DNA of 64,000 nt, from positions 1,270,001 through 1,334,000 of the forward strand of contig JASJOG010000072.1 of NCBI GenBank assembly GCA_030142905.1, read 5' to 3'. Within the stretch, counting starts at the first letter, position 1, and each line of letters begins with the position of its first letter. The stretch comes from Heliopora coerulea. Taxonomy: Eukaryota; Cnidaria; Anthozoa; Scleralcyonacea; Helioporidae. The position numbers and the translations under genes are program-made. Below the pieces are notes generated by a model. It had not been told where the DNA came from. It saw nothing but the letters and a program-made list of their open reading frames with translations, and did no database searches. Of the stretch, positions 23,301 through 38,100 are shown piece after piece.

Positions 23301-26300
23301 ATTTTAGGTCGAAAAATTCGACCAAAAAGTAAAGGGGTTAACCTTTGGTTTTTGACGATTTTTCGACCAATTTCCAACTTTCGAAATAAGGTCCAAATAT
23401 GAAAGTTTATTGCATAGAAAGTAGTTTTGCAGTGATTGGAGTGGTTTTTCGGTGAAATTACGTTGAATATTTTAGGTCGAAAAATTCGACCAAAAAGTAA
23501 AGGGGTTAACCTTTGGTTTTTGACGATTTTTCGACCAATTTCCAACTTTCGAAATAAGGTCCAAATATGAAAGTTTATTGCATAGAAAGTAGTTTTGCAG
23601 TGATTGGAGTGGTTTTTCGGTGAAATTACGTTGAATATTTTAGGTCGAAAAATTCGACCAAAAAGTAAAGGGGTTAACCTTTGGTTTTTGACGATTTTTC
23701 GACCAATTTCCAACTTTCGAAATAAGGTCCAAATATGAAAGTTTATTGCATAGAAAGTAGTTTTGCAGTGATTGGAGTGGTTTTTCGGTGAAATTACGTT
23801 GAATATTTTAGGTCGAAAAATTCGACCAAAAAGTAAAGGGGTTAACCTTTGGTTTTTGACGATTTTTCGACCAATTTCCAACTTTCGAAATAAGGTCCAA
23901 ATATGAAAGTTTATTGCATAGAAAGTAGTTTTGCAGTGATTGGAGTGGTTTTTCGGTGAAATTACGTTGAATATTTTAGGTCGAAAAATTCGACCAAAAA
24001 GTAAAGGGGTTAACCTTTGGTTTTTGACGATTTTTCGACCAATTTCCAACTTTCGAAATAAGGTCCAAATATGAAAGTTTATTGCATAGAAAGTAGTTTT
24101 GCAGTGATTGGAGTGGTTTTTCGGTGAAATTACGTTGAATATTTTAGGTCGAAAAATTCGACCAAAAAGTAAAGGGGTTAACCTTTGGTTTTTGACGATT
24201 TTTCGACCAATTTCCAACTTTCGAAATAAGGTCCAAATATGAAAGTTTATTGCATAGAAAGTAGTTTTGCAGTGATTGGAGTGGTTTTTCGGTGAAATTA
24301 CGTTGAATATTTTAGGTCGAAAAATTCGACCAAAAAGTAAAGGGGTTAACCTTTGGTTTTTGACGATTTTTCGACCAATTTCCAACTTTCGAAATAAGGT
24401 CCAAATATGAAAGTTTATTGCATAGAAAGTAGTTTTGCAGTGATTGGAGTGGTTTTTTCGGTGAAATTACGTTGAATATTTTAGGTCGAAAAATTCGACC
24501 AAAAAGTAAAGGGGTTAACCTTTGGTTTTTGACGATTTTTCGACCAATTTCCAACTTTCGAAATAAGGTCCAAATATGAAAGTTTATTGCATAGAAAGTA
24601 GTTTTGCAGTGATTGGAGTGGTTTTTCGGTGAAATTACGTTGAATATTTTAGGTCGAAAAATTCGACCAAAAAGTAAAGGGGTTAACCTTTGGTTTTTGA
24701 CGATTTTTCGACCAATTTCCAACTTTCGAAATAAGGTCCAAATATGAAAGTTTATTGCATAGAAAGTAGTTTTGCAGTGATTGGAGTGGTTTTTCGGTGA
24801 AATTACGTTGAATATTTTAGGTCGAAAAATTCGACCAAAAAGTAAAGGGGTTAACCTTTGGTTTTTGACGATTTTTCGACCAATTTCCAACTTTCGAAAT
24901 AAGGTCCAAATATGAAAGTTTATTGCATAGAAAGTAGTTTTGCAGTGATTGGAGTGGTTTTTCGGTGAAATTACGTTGAATATTTTAGGTCGAAAAATTC
25001 GACCAAAAAGTAAAGGGGTTAACCTTTGGTTTTTGACGATTTTTCGACCAATTTCCAACTTTCGAAATAAGGTCCAAATATGAAAGTTTATTGCATAGAA
25101 AGTAGTTTTGCAGTGATTGGAGTGGTTTTTCGGTGAAATTACGTTGAATATTTTAGGTCGAAAAATTCGACCAAAAAGTAAAGGGGTTAACCTTTGGTTT
25201 TTGACGATTTTTCGACCAATTTCCAACTTTCGAAATAAGGTCCAAATATGAAAGTTTATTGCATAGAAAGTAGTTTTGCAGTGATTGGAGTGGTTTTTCG
25301 GTGAAATTACGTTGAATATTTTAGGTCGAAAAATTCGACCAAAAAGTAAAGGGGTTAACCTTTGGTTTTTGACGATTTTTCGACCAATTTCCAACTTTCG
25401 AAATAAGGTCCAAATATGAAAGTTTATTGCATAGAAAGTAGTTTTGCAGTGATTGGAGTGGTTTTTCGGTGAAATTACGTTGAATATTTTAGGTCGAAAA
25501 ATTCGACCAAAAAGTAAAGGGGTTAACCTTTGGTTTTTGACGATTTTTCGACCAATTTCCAACTTTCGAAATAAGGTCCAAATATGAAAGTTTATTGCAT
25601 AGAAAGTAGTTTTGCAGTGATTGGAGTGGTTTTTCGGTGAAATTACGTTGAATATTTTAGGTCGAAAAATTCGACCAAAAAGTAAAGGGGTTAACCTTTG
25701 GTTTTTGACGATTTTTCGACCAATTTCCAACTTTCGAAATAAGGTCCAAATATGAAAGTTTATTGCATAGAAAGTAGTTTTGCAGTGATTGGAGTGGTTT
25801 TTCGGTGAAATTACGTTGAATATTTTAGGTCGAAAAATTCGACCAAAAAGTAAAGGGGTTAACCTTTGGTTTTTGACGATTTTTCGACCAATTTCCAACT
25901 TTCGAAATAAGGTCCAAATATGAAAGTTTATTGCATAGAAAGTAGTTTTGCAGTGATTGGAGTGGTTTTTCGGTGAAATTACGTTGAATATTTTAGGTCG
26001 AAAAATTCGACCAAAAAGTAAAGGGGTTAACCTTTGGTTTTTGACGATTTTTCGACCAATTTCCAACTTTCGAAATAAGGTCCAAATATGAAAGTTTATT
26101 GCATAGAAAGTAGTTTTGCAGTGATTGGAGTGGTTTTTCGGTGAAATTACGTTGAATATTTTAGGTCGAAAAATTCGACCAAAAAGTAAAGGGGTTAACC
26201 TTTGGTTTTTGACGATTTTTCGACCAATTTCCAACTTTCGAAATAAGGTCCAAATATGAAAGTTTATTGCATAGAAAGTAGTTTTGCAGTGATTGGAGTG

Positions 26301-29300
26301 GTTTTTCGGTGAAATTACGTTGAATATTTTAGGTCGAAAAATTCGACCAAAAAGTAAAGGGGTTAACCTTTGGTTTTTGACGATTTTTCGACCAATTTCC
26401 AACTTTCGAAATAAGGTCCAAATATGAAAGTTTATTGCATAGAAAGTAGTTTTGCAGTGATTGGAGTGGTTTTTCGGTGAAATTACGTTGAATATTTTAG
26501 GTCGAAAAATTCGACCAAAAAGTAAAGGGGTTAACCTTTGGTTTTTGACGATTTTTCGACCAATTTCCAACTTTCGAAATAAGGTCCAAATATGAAAGTT
26601 TATTGCATAGAAAGTAGTTTTGCAGTGATTGGAGTGGTTTTTCGGTGAAATTACGTTGAATATTTTAGGTCGAAAAATTCGACCAAAAAGTAAAGGGGTT
26701 AACCTTTGGTTTTTGACGATTTTTCGACCAATTTCCAACTTTCGAAATAAGGTCCAAATATGAAAGTTTATTGCATAGAAAGTAGTTTTGCAGTGATTGG
26801 AGTGGTTTTTCGGTGAAATTACGTTGAATATTTTAGGTCGAAAAATTCGACCAAAAAGTAAAGGGGTTAACCTTTGGTTTTTGACGATTTTTCGACCAAT
26901 TTCCAACTTTCGAAATAAGGTCCAAATATGAAAGTTTATTGCATAGAAAGTAGTTTTGCAGTGATTGGAGTGGTTTTTCGGTGAAATTACGTTGAATATT
27001 TTAGGTCGAAAAATTCGACCAAAAAGTAAAGGGGTTAACCTTTGGTTTTTGACGATTTTTCGACCAATTTCCAACTTTCGAAATAAGGTCCAAATATGAA
27101 AGTTTATTGCATAGAAAGTAGTTTTGCAGTGATTGGAGTGGTTTTTCGGTGAAATTACGTTGAATATTTTAGGTCGAAAAATTCGACCAAAAAGTAAAGG
27201 GGTTAACCTTTGGTTTTTGACGATTTTTCGACCAATTTCCAACTTTCGAAATAAGGTCCAAATATGAAAGTTTATTGCATAGAAAGTAGTTTTGCAGTGA
27301 TTGGAGTGGTTTTTCGGTGAAATTACGTTGAATATTTTAGGTCGAAAAATTCGACCAAAAAGTAAAGGGGTTAACCTTTGGTTTTTGACGATTTTTCGAC
27401 CAATTTCCAACTTTCGAAATAAGGTCCAAATATGAAAGTTTATTGCATAGAAAGTAGTTTTGCAGTGATTGGAGTGGTTTTTCGGTGAAATTACGTTGAA
27501 TATTTTAGGTCGAAAAATTCGACCAAAAAGTAAAGGGGTTAACCTTTGGTTTTTGACGATTTTTCGACCAATTTCCAACTTTCGAAATAAGGTCCAAATA
27601 TGAAAGTTTATTGCATAGAAAGTAGTTTTGCAGTGATTGGAGTGGTTTTTCGGTGAAATTACGTTGAATATTTTAGGTCGAAAAATTCGACCAAAAAGTA
27701 AAGGGGTTAACCTTTGGTTTTTGACGATTTTTCGACCAATTTCCAACTTTCGAAATAAGGTCCAAATATGAAAGTTTATTGCATAGAAAGTAGTTTTGCA
27801 GTGATTGGAGTGGTTTTTCGGTGAAATTACGTTGAATATTTTAGGTCGAAAAATTCGACCAAAAAGTAAAGGGGTTAACCTTTGGTTTTTGACGATTTTT
27901 CGACCAATTTCCAACTTTCGAAATAAGGTCCAAATATGAAAGTTTATTGCATAGAAAGTAGTTTTGCAGTGATTGGAGTGGTTTTTCGGTGAAATTACGT
28001 TGAATATTTTAGGTCGAAAAATTCGACCAAAAAGTAAAGGGGTTAACCTTTGGTTTTTGACGATTTTTCGACCAATTTCCAACTTTCGAAATAAGGTCCA
28101 AATATGAAAGTTTATTGCATAGAAAGTAGTTTTGCAGTGATTGGAGTGGTTTTTCGGTGAAATTACGTTGAATATTTTAGGTCGAAAAATTCGACCAAAA
28201 AGTAAAGGGGTTAACCTTTGGTTTTTGACGATTTTTCGACCAATTTCCAACTTTCGAAATAAGGTCCAAATATGAAAGTTTATTGCATAGAAAGTAGTTT
28301 TGCAGTGATTGGAGTGGTTTTTCGGTGAAATTACGTTGAATATTTTAGGTCGAAAAATTCGACCAAAAAGTAAAGGGGTTAACCTTTGGTTTTTGACGAT
28401 TTTTCGACCAATTTCCAACTTTCGAAATAAGGTCCAAATATGAAAGTTTATTGCATAGAAAGTAGTTTTGCAGTGATTGGAGTGGTTTTTCGGTGAAATT
28501 ACGTTGAATATTTTAGGTCGAAAAATTCGACCAAAAAGTAAAGGGGTTAACCTTTGGTTTTTGACGATTTTTCGACCAATTTCCAACTTTCGAAATAAGG
28601 TCCAAATATGAAAGTTTATTGCATAGAAAGTAGTTTTGCAGTGATTGGAGTGGTTTTTCGGTGAAATTACGTTGAATATTTTAGGTCGAAAAATTCGACC
28701 AAAAAGTAAAGGGGTTAACCTTTGGTTTTTGACGATTTTTCGACCAATTTCCAACTTTCGAAATAAGGTCCAAATATGAAAGTTTATTGCATAGAAAGTA
28801 GTTTTGCAGTGATTGGAGTGGTTTTTCGGTGAAATTACGTTGAATATTTTAGGTCGAAAAATTCGACCAAAAAGTAAAGGGGTTAACCTTTGGTTTTTGA
28901 CGATTTTTCGACCAATTTCCAACTTTCGAAATAAGGTCCAAATATGAAAGTTTATTGCATAGAAAGTAGTTTTGCAGTGATTGGAGTGGTTTTTCGGTGA
29001 AATTACGTTGAATATTTTAGGTCGAAAAATTCGACCAAAAAGTAAAGGGGTTAACCTTTGGTTTTTGACGATTTTTCGACCAATTTCCAACTTTCGAAAT
29101 AAGGTCCAAATATGAAAGTTTATTGCATAGAAAGTAGTTTTGCAGTGATTGGAGTGGTTTTTCGGTGAAATTACGTTGAATATTTTAGGTCGAAAAATTC
29201 GACCAAAAAGTAAAGGGGTTAACCTTTGGTTTTTGACGATTTTTCGACCAATTTCCAACTTTCGAAATAAGGTCCAAATATGAAAGTTTATTGCATAGAA

Positions 29301-32170
29301 AGTAGTTTTGCAGTGATTGGAGTGGTTTTTCGGTGAAATTACGTTGAATATTTTAGGTCGAAAAATTCGACCAAAAAGTAAAGGGGTTAACCTTTGGTTT
29401 TTGACGATTTTTCGACCAATTTCCAACTTTCGAAATAAGGTCCAAATATGAAAGTTTATTGCATAGAAAGTAGTTTTGCAGTGATTGGAGTGGTTTTTCG
29501 GTGAAATTACGTTGAATATTTTAGGTCGAAAAATTCGACCAAAAAGTAAAGGGGTTAACCTTTGGTTTTTGACGATTTTTCGACCAATTTCCAACTTTCG
29601 AAATAAGGTCCAAATATGAAAGTTTATTGCATAGAAAGTAGTTTTGCAGTGATTGGAGTGGTTTTTCGGTGAAATTACGTTGAATATTTTAGGTCGAAAA
29701 ATTCGACCAAAAAGTAAAGGGGTTAACCTTTGGTTTTTGACGATTTTTCGACCAATTTCCAACTTTCGAAATAAGGTCCAAATATGAAAGTTTATTGCAT
29801 AGAAAGTAGTTTTGCAGTGATTGGAGTGGTTTTTCGGTGAAATTACGTTGAATATTTTAGGTCGAAAAATTCGACCAAAAAGTAAAGGGGTTAACCTTTG
29901 GTTTTTGACGATTTTTCGACCAATTTCCAACTTTCGAAATAAGGTCCAAATATGAAAGTTTATTGCATAGAAAGTAGTTTTGCAGTGATTGGAGTGGTTT
30001 TTCGGTGAAATTACGTTGAATATTTTAGGTCGAAAAATTCGACCAAAAAGTAAAGGGGTTAACCTTTGGTTTTTGACGATTTTTCGACCAATTTCCAACT
30101 TTCGAAATAAGGTCCAAATATGAAAGTTTATTGCATAGAAAGTAGTTTTGCAGTGATTGGAGTGGTTTTTCGGTGAAATTACGTTGAATATTTTAGGTCG
30201 AAAAATTCGACCAAAAAGTAAAGGGGTTAACCTTTGGTTTTTGACGATTTTTCGACCAATTTCCAACTTTCGAAATAAGGTCCAAATATGAAAGTTTATT
30301 GCATAGAAAGTAGTTTTGCAGTGATTGGAGTGGTTTTTCGGTGAAATTACGTTGAATATTTTAGGTCGAAAAATTCGACCAAAAAGTAAAGGGGTTAACC
30401 TTTGGTTTTTGACGATTTTTCGACCAATTTCCAACTTTCGAAATAAGGTCCAAATATGAAAGTTTATTGCATAGAAAGTAGTTTTGCAGTGATTGGAGTG
30501 GTTTTTCGGTGAAATTACGTTGAATATTTTAGGTCGAAAAATTCGACCAAAAAGTAAAGGGGTTAACCTTTGGTTTTTGACGATTTTTCGACCAATTTCC
30601 AACTTTCGAAATAAGGTCCAAATATGAAAGTTTATTGCATAGAAAGTAGTTTTGCAGTGATTGGAGTGGTTTTTCGGTGAAATTACGTTGAATATTTTAG
30701 GTCGAAAAATTCGACCAAAAAGTAAAGGGGTTAACCTTTGGTTTTTGACGATTTTTCGACCAATTTCCAACTTTCGAAATAAGGTCCAAATATGAAAGTT
30801 TATTGCATAGAAAGTAGTTTTGCAGTGATTGGAGTGGTTTTTCGGTGAAATTACGTTGAATATTTTAGGTCGAAAAATTCGACCAAAAAGTAAAGGGGTT
30901 AACCTTTGGTTTTTGACGATTTTTCGACCAATTTCCAACTTTCGAAATAAGGTCCAAATATGAAAGTTTATTGCATAGAAAGTAGTTTTGCAGTGATTGG
31001 AGTGGTTTTTCGGTGAAATTACGTTGAATATTTTAGGTCGAAAAATTCGACCAAAAAGTAAAGGGGTTAACCTTTGGTTTTTGACGATTTTTTCGACCAA
31101 TTTCCAACTTTCGAAATAAGGTCCAAATATGAAAGTTTATTGCATAGAAAGTAGTTTTGCAGTGATTGGAGTGGTTTTTCGGTGAAATTACGTTGAATAT
31201 TTTAGGTCGAAAAATTCGACCAAAAAGTAAAGGGGTTAACCTTTGGTTTTTGACGATTTTTCGACCAATTTCCAACTTTCGAAATAAGGTCCAAATATGA
31301 AAGTTTATTGCATAGAAAGTAGTTTTGCAGTGATTGGAGTGGTTTTTCGGTGAAATTACGTTGAATATTTTAGGTCGAAAAATTCGACCAAAAAGTAAAG
31401 GGGTTAACCTTTGGTTTTTGACGATTTTTCGACCAATTTCCAACTTTCGAAATAAGGTCCAAATATGAAAGTTTATTGCATAGAAAGTAGTTTTGCAGTG
31501 ATTGGAGTGGTTTTTCGGTGAAATTACGTTGAATATTTTAGGTCGAAAAATTCGACCAAAAAGTAAAGGGGTTAACCTTTGGTTTTTGACGATTTTTCGA
31601 CCAATTTCCAACTTTCGAAATAAGGTCCAAATATGAAAGTTTATTGCATAGAAAGTAGTTTTGCAGTGATTGGAGTGGTTTTTCGGTGAAATTACGTTGA
31701 ATATTTTAGGTCGAAAAATTCGACCAAAAAGTAAAGGGGTTAACCTTTGGTTTTTGACGATTTTTCGACCAATTTCCAACTTTCGAAATAAGGTCCAAAT
31801 ATGAAAGTTTATTGCATAGAAAGTAGTTTTGCAGTGATTGGAGTGGTTTTTCGGTGAAATTACGTTGAATATTTTAGGTCGAAAAATTCGACCAAAAAGT
31901 AAAGGGGTTAACCTTTGGTTTTTGACGATTTTTCGACCAATTTCCAACTTTCGAAATAAGGTCCAAATATGAAAGTTTATTGCATAGAAAGTAGTTTTGC
32001 AGTGATTGGAGTGGTTTTTCGGTGAAATTACGTTGAATATTTTAGGTCGAAAAATTCGACCAAAAAGTAAAGGGGTTAACCTTTGGTTTTTGACGATTTT
32101 TCGACCAATTTCCAACTTTCGAAATAAGGTCCAAATATGAAAGTTTATTGCATAGAAAGTAGTTTTGCAG
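8386..32170. repeat. Invariant zone of the satellite
   Basis: About 141 consecutive monomers in which I see no base substitution. The only departures are one extra T in GGTTTTTTCGG near 24448 and one in GATTTTTTCG near 31088. The transition from highly divergent monomers at 8385 to the consensus happens within a single unit. Such uniformity implies very recent expansion or strong ongoing homogenisation. Assembly consensus effects could also contribute. Confidence 0.85.
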
Positions 32171-35100
32171 CGATTGGAGTGGTTTTTCGGTGAAATTACG
32201 TTGAATATTTTAGGTCGAAAAATTCGACCAAAAAGTAAAGGGGTTAACCTTTGGTTTTTGACGATTTTTCGACCAATTTCCAACTTTCGAAATAAGGTCG
32301 AAATATGAAAGTTTATTGCATAGAAAGTAGTTTTGCAGTGATTGGAGTGGTTTTTCGGTGAAATTACGTTGAATATTTTAGGTCGAAAAATTCGACCAAA
32401 AAGTAAAGGGGTTAACCTTTGGTTTTTGACGATTTTTCGACCAATTTCCAACTTTCGAAATAAGGTCCAAATATGAAAGTTTATTGCATAGAAAGTAGTT
32501 TTGCAGTGATTGGAGTGGTTTTTCGGTGAAATTACGTTGAATATTTTAGGTCGAAAAATTCGACCAAAAAGTAAAGGGGTTAACCTTTGGTTTTTCACGA
32601 TTTTTCGACCAATTTCCAACTTTCGAAATAAGGTCCAAATATGAAAGTTTATTGCATAGAAAGTAGTTTTGCAGCGATTGGAGTGGTTTTTCGGTGAAAT
32701 TACGTTGAATATTTTAGGTCGAAAAATTCGACCAAAAAGTAAAGGGGTTAACCTTTGGTTTTTGACGATTTTTCGACCAATTTCCAACTTTCGAAATAAG
32801 GTCCAAATATGAAAGTTTATTGCATAGAAAGTAGTTTTGCAGTGATTGGAGTGGTTTTTCGGTGAAATTACGTTGAATATTTTAGGTCGAAAAATTCGAC
32901 CAAAAAGTAAAGGGGTTAACCTTTGGTTTTTGACGATTTTTCGACCAATTTCCAACTTTCGAAATAAGGTCCAAATATGAAAGTTTATTGCATAGAAAGT
33001 AGTTTTGCAGTGATTGGAGTGGTTTTTCGGTGAAATTACGTTGAATATTTTAGGTCGAAAAATTCGACCAAAAAGTAAAGGGGTTAACCTTTGGTTTTTG
33101 ACGATTTTTCGACCAATTTCCAACTTTCGAAATAAGGTCCAAATATGAAAGTTTATTGCATAGAAAGTAGTTTTGCAGTGATTGGAGTGGTTTTTCGGTG
33201 AAATTACGTTGAATATTTTAGGTCGAAAAATTCGACCAAAAAGTAAAGGGGTTAACCTTTGGTTTTTGACGATTTTTCGACCAATTTCCAACTTTCGAAA
33301 TAAGGTCCAAATATGAAAGTTTATTGCATAGAAAGTAGTTTTGCAGTGATTGAAGTGGTTTTTCGGTGAAATTACGTTGAATATTTTAGGTCGAAAAATT
33401 CGACCAAAAAGTAAAGGGGTTAACCTTTGGTTTTTGACGATTTTTCGACCAATTTCCAACTTTCGAAATAAGGTCCAAATATGAAAGTTTATTGCATAGA
33501 AAGTAGTTTTGCAGCGATTGGAGTGGTTTTTCGGTGAAATTACGTTGAATATTTTAGGTCGAAAAATTCGACCAAAAAGTAAAGGGGTTAACCTTTGGTT
33601 TTTGACGATTTTTCGACCAATTTCCAACTTTCGAAATAAGGTCCAAATATGAAAGTTTATTGCATAGAAAGTAGTTTTGCAGTGATTGGAGTGGTTTTTC
33701 GGTGAAATTACGTTGAATATTTTAGGTCGAAAAATTCGACCAAAAAGTAAAGGGGTTAACCTTTGGTTTTTGACGATTTTTCGACCAATTTCCAACTTTC
33801 GAAATAAGGTCCAAATATGAAAGTTTATTGCATAGAAAGTAGTTTTGCAGTGATTGGAGTGGTTTTTCGGTGAAATTACGTTGAATATTTTAGGTCGAAA
33901 AATTCGACCAAAAAGTAAAGGGGTTAACCTTTGGTTTTTGACGATTTTTCGACCAATTTCCAACTTTCGAAATAAGGTCCAAATATGAAAGTTTATTGCA
34001 TAGAAAGTAGTTTTGCAGTGATTGGAGTGGTTTTTCGGTGAAATTACGTTGAATATTTTAGGTCGAAAAATTCGACCAAAAAGTAAAGGGGTTAACCTTT
34101 GGTTTTTGACGATTTTTCGACCAATTTCCAACTTTCGAAATAAGGTCCAAATATGAAAGTTTATTGCATAGAAAGTAGTTTTGCAGTGATTGGAGTGGTT
34201 TTTCGGTGAAATTACGTTGAATATTTTAGGTCGAAAAATTCGACCAAAAAGTAAAGGGGTTAACCTTTGGTTTTTGACGATTTTTCGACCAATTTCCAAC
34301 TTTCGAAATAAGGTCCAAATATGAAAGTTTATTGCATAGAAAGTAGTTTTGCAGTGATTGGAGTGGTTTTTCGGTGAAATTACGTTGAATATTTTAGGTC
34401 GAAAAATTCGACCAAAAAGTAAAGGGGTTAACCTTTGGTTTTTGACGATTTTTCGACCAATTTCCAACTTTCGAAATAAGGTCCAAATATGAAAGTTTAT
34501 TGCATAGAAAGTAGTTTTGCAGTGATTGGAGTGGTTTTTCGGTGAAATTACGTTGAATATTTTAGGTCGAAAAATTCGACCAAAAAGTAAAGGGGTTAAC
34601 CTTTGGTTTTTGACGATTTTTCGACCAATTTCCAACTTTCGAAATAAGGTCCAAATATGAAAGTTTATTGCATAGAAAGTAGTTTTGCAGTGATTGGAGT
34701 GGTTTTTCGGTGAAATTACGTTGAATATTTTAGGTCGAAAAATTCGACCAAAAAGTAAAGGGGTTAACCTTTGGTTTTTGACGATTTTTCGACCAATTTC
34801 CAACTTTCGAAATAAGGTCCAAATATGAAAGTTTATTGCATAGAAAGTAGTTTTGCAGTGATTGGAGTGGTTTTTCGGTGAAATTACGTTGAATATTTTA
34901 GGTCGAAAAATTCGACCAAAAAGTAAAGGGGTTAACCTTTGGTTTTTGACGATTTTTCGACCAATTTCCAACTTTCGAAATAAGGTCCAAATATGAAAGT
35001 TTATTGCATAGAAAGTAGTTTTGCAGTGATTGGAGTGGTTTTTCGGTGAAATTACGTTGAATATTTTAGGTCGAAAAATTCGACCAAAAAGTAAAGGGGT

Positions 35101-38100
35101 TAACCTTTGGTTTTTGACGATTTTTCGACCAATTTCCAACTTTCGAAATAAGGTCCAAATATGAAAGTTTATTGCATAGAAAGTAGTTTTGCAGCGATTG
35201 GAGTGGTTTTTCGGTGAAATTACGTTGAATATTTTAGGTCGAAAAATTCGACCAAAAAGTAAAGGGGTTAACCTTTGGTTTTTGACGATTTTTCGACCAA
35301 TTTCCAACTTTCGAAATAAGGTCCAAATATGAAAGTTTATTGCATAGAAAGTAGTTTTGCAGTGATTGGAGTGGTTTTTCGGTGAAATTACGTTGAATAT
35401 TTTAGGTCGAAAAATTCGACCAAAAAGTAAAGGGGTTAACCTTTGGTTTTTGACGATTTTTCGACCAATTTCCAACTTTCGAAATAAGGTCCAAATATGA
35501 AAGTTTATTGCATAGAAAGTAGTTTTGCAGTGATTGGAGTGGTTTTTCGGTGAAATTACGTTGAATATTTTAGGTCGAAAAATTCGACCAAAAAGTAAAG
35601 GGGTTAACCTTTGGTTTTTGACGATTTTTCGACCAATTTCCAACTTTCGAAATAAGGTCCAAATATGAAAGTTTATTGCATAGAAAGTAGTTTTGCAGTG
35701 ATTGGAGTGGTTTTTCGGTGAAATTACGTTGAATATTTTAGGTCGAAAAATTCGACCAAAAAGTAAAGGGGTTAACCTTTGGTTTTTGACGATTTTTCGA
35801 CCAATTTCCAACTTTCGAAATAAGGTCCAAATATGAAAGTTTATTGCATAGAAAGTAGTTTTGCAGTGATTGGAGTGGTTTTTCGGTGAAATTACGTTGA
35901 ATATTTTAGGTCGAAAAATTCGACCAAAAAGTAAAGGGGTTAACCTTTGGTTTTTGACGATTTTTCGACCAATTTCCAACTTTCGAAATAAGGTCCAAAT
36001 ATGAAAGTTTATTGCATAGAAAGTAGTTTTGCAGCGATTGGAGTGGTTTTTCGGTGAAATTACGTTGAATATTTTAGGTCGAAAAATTCGACCAAAAAGT
36101 AAAGGGGTTAACCTTTGGTTTTTGACGATTTTTCGACCAATTTCCAACTTTCGAAATAAGGTCCAAATATGAAAGTTTATTGCATAGAAAGTAGTTTTGC
36201 AGCGATTGGAGTGGTTTTTCGGTGAAATTACGTTGAATATTTTAGGTCGAAAAATTCGACCAAAAAGTAAAGGGGTTAACCTTTGGTTTTTGACGATTTT
36301 TCGACCAATTTCCAACTTTCGAAATAAGGTCCAAATATGAAAGTTTATTGCATAGAAAGTAGTTTTGCAGTGATTGGAGTGGTTTTTCGGTGAAATTACG
36401 TTGAATATTTTAGGTCGAAAAATTCGACCAAAAAGTAAAGGGGTTAACCTTTGGTTTTTGACGATTTTTCGACCAATTTCCAACTTTCGAAATAAGGTCC
36501 AAATATGAAAGTTTATTGCATAGAAAGTAGTTTTGCAGTGATTGGAGTGGTTTTTCGGTGAAATTACGTTGAATATTTTAGGTCGAAAAATTCGACCAAA
36601 AAGTAAAGGGGTTAACCTTTGGTTTTTGACGATTTTTCGACCAATTTCCAACTTTCGAAATAAGGTCCAAATATGAAAGTTTATTGCATAGAAAGTAGTT
36701 TTGCAGTGATTGGAGTGGTTTTTCGGTGAAATTACGTTGAATATTTTAGGTCGAAAAATTCGACCAAAAAGTAAAGGGGTTAACCTTTGGTTTTTGACGA
36801 TTTTTCGACCAATTTCCAACTTTCGAAATAAGGTCCAAATATGAAAGTTTATTGCATAGAAAGTAGTTTTGCAGCGATTGGAGTGGTTTTTCGGTGAAAT
36901 TACGTTGAATATTTTAGGTCGAAAAATTCGACCAAAAAGTAAAGGGGTTAACCTTTGGTTTTTGACGATTTTTCGACCAATTTCCAACTTTCGAAATAAG
37001 GTCCAAATATGAAAGTTTATTGCATAGAAAGTAGTTTTGCAGTGATTGGAGTGGTTTTTCGGTGAAATTACGTTGAATATTTTAGGTCGAAAAATTCGAC
37101 CAAAAAGTAAAGGGGTTAACCTTTGGTTTTTGACGATTTTTCGACCAATTTCCAACTTTCGAAATAAGGTCCAAATATGAAAGTTTATTGCATAGAAAGT
37201 AGTTTTGCAGTGATTGGAGTGGTTTTTCGGTGAAATTACGTTGAATATTTTAGGTCGAAAAATTCGACCAAAAAGTAAAGGGGTTAACCTTTGGTTTTTG
37301 ACGATTTTTCGACCAATTTCCAACTTTCGAAATAAGGTCCAAATATGAAAGTTTATTGCATAGAAAGTAGTTTTGCAGTGATTGGAGTGGTTTTTCGGTG
37401 AAATTACGTTGAATATTTTAGGTCGAAAAATTCGACCAAAAAGTAAAGGGGTTAACCTTTGGTTTTTGACGATTTTTCGACCAATTTCCAACTTTCGAAA
37501 TAAGGTCCAAATATGAAAGTTTATTGCATAGAAAGTAGTTTTGCAGTGATTGGAGTGGTTTTTCGGTGAAATTACGTTGAATATTTTAGGTCGAAAAATT
37601 CGACCAAAAAGTAAAGGGGTTAACCTTTGGTTTTTGACGATTTTTCGACCAATTTCCAACTTTCGAAATAAGGTCCAAATATGAAAGTTTATTGCATAGA
37701 AAGTAGTTTTGCAGCGATTGGAGTGGTTTTTCGGTGAAATTACGTTGAATATTTTAGGTCGAAAAATTCGACCAAAAAGTAAAGGGGTTAACCTTTGGTT
37801 TTTGACGATTTTTCGACCAATTTCCAACTTTCGAAATAAGGTCCAAATATGAAAGTTTATTGCATAGAAAGTAGTTTTGCAGCGATTGGAGTGGTTTTTC
37901 GGTGAAATTACGTTGAATATTTTAGGTCGAAAAATTCGACCAAAAAGTAAAGGGGTTAACCTTTGGTTTTTGACGATTTTTCGACCAATTTCCAACTTTC
38001 GAAATAAGGTCCAAATATGAAAGTTTATTGCATAGAAAGTAGTTTTGCAGTGATTGGAGTGGTTTTTCGGTGAAATTACGTTGAATATTTTAGGTCGAAA

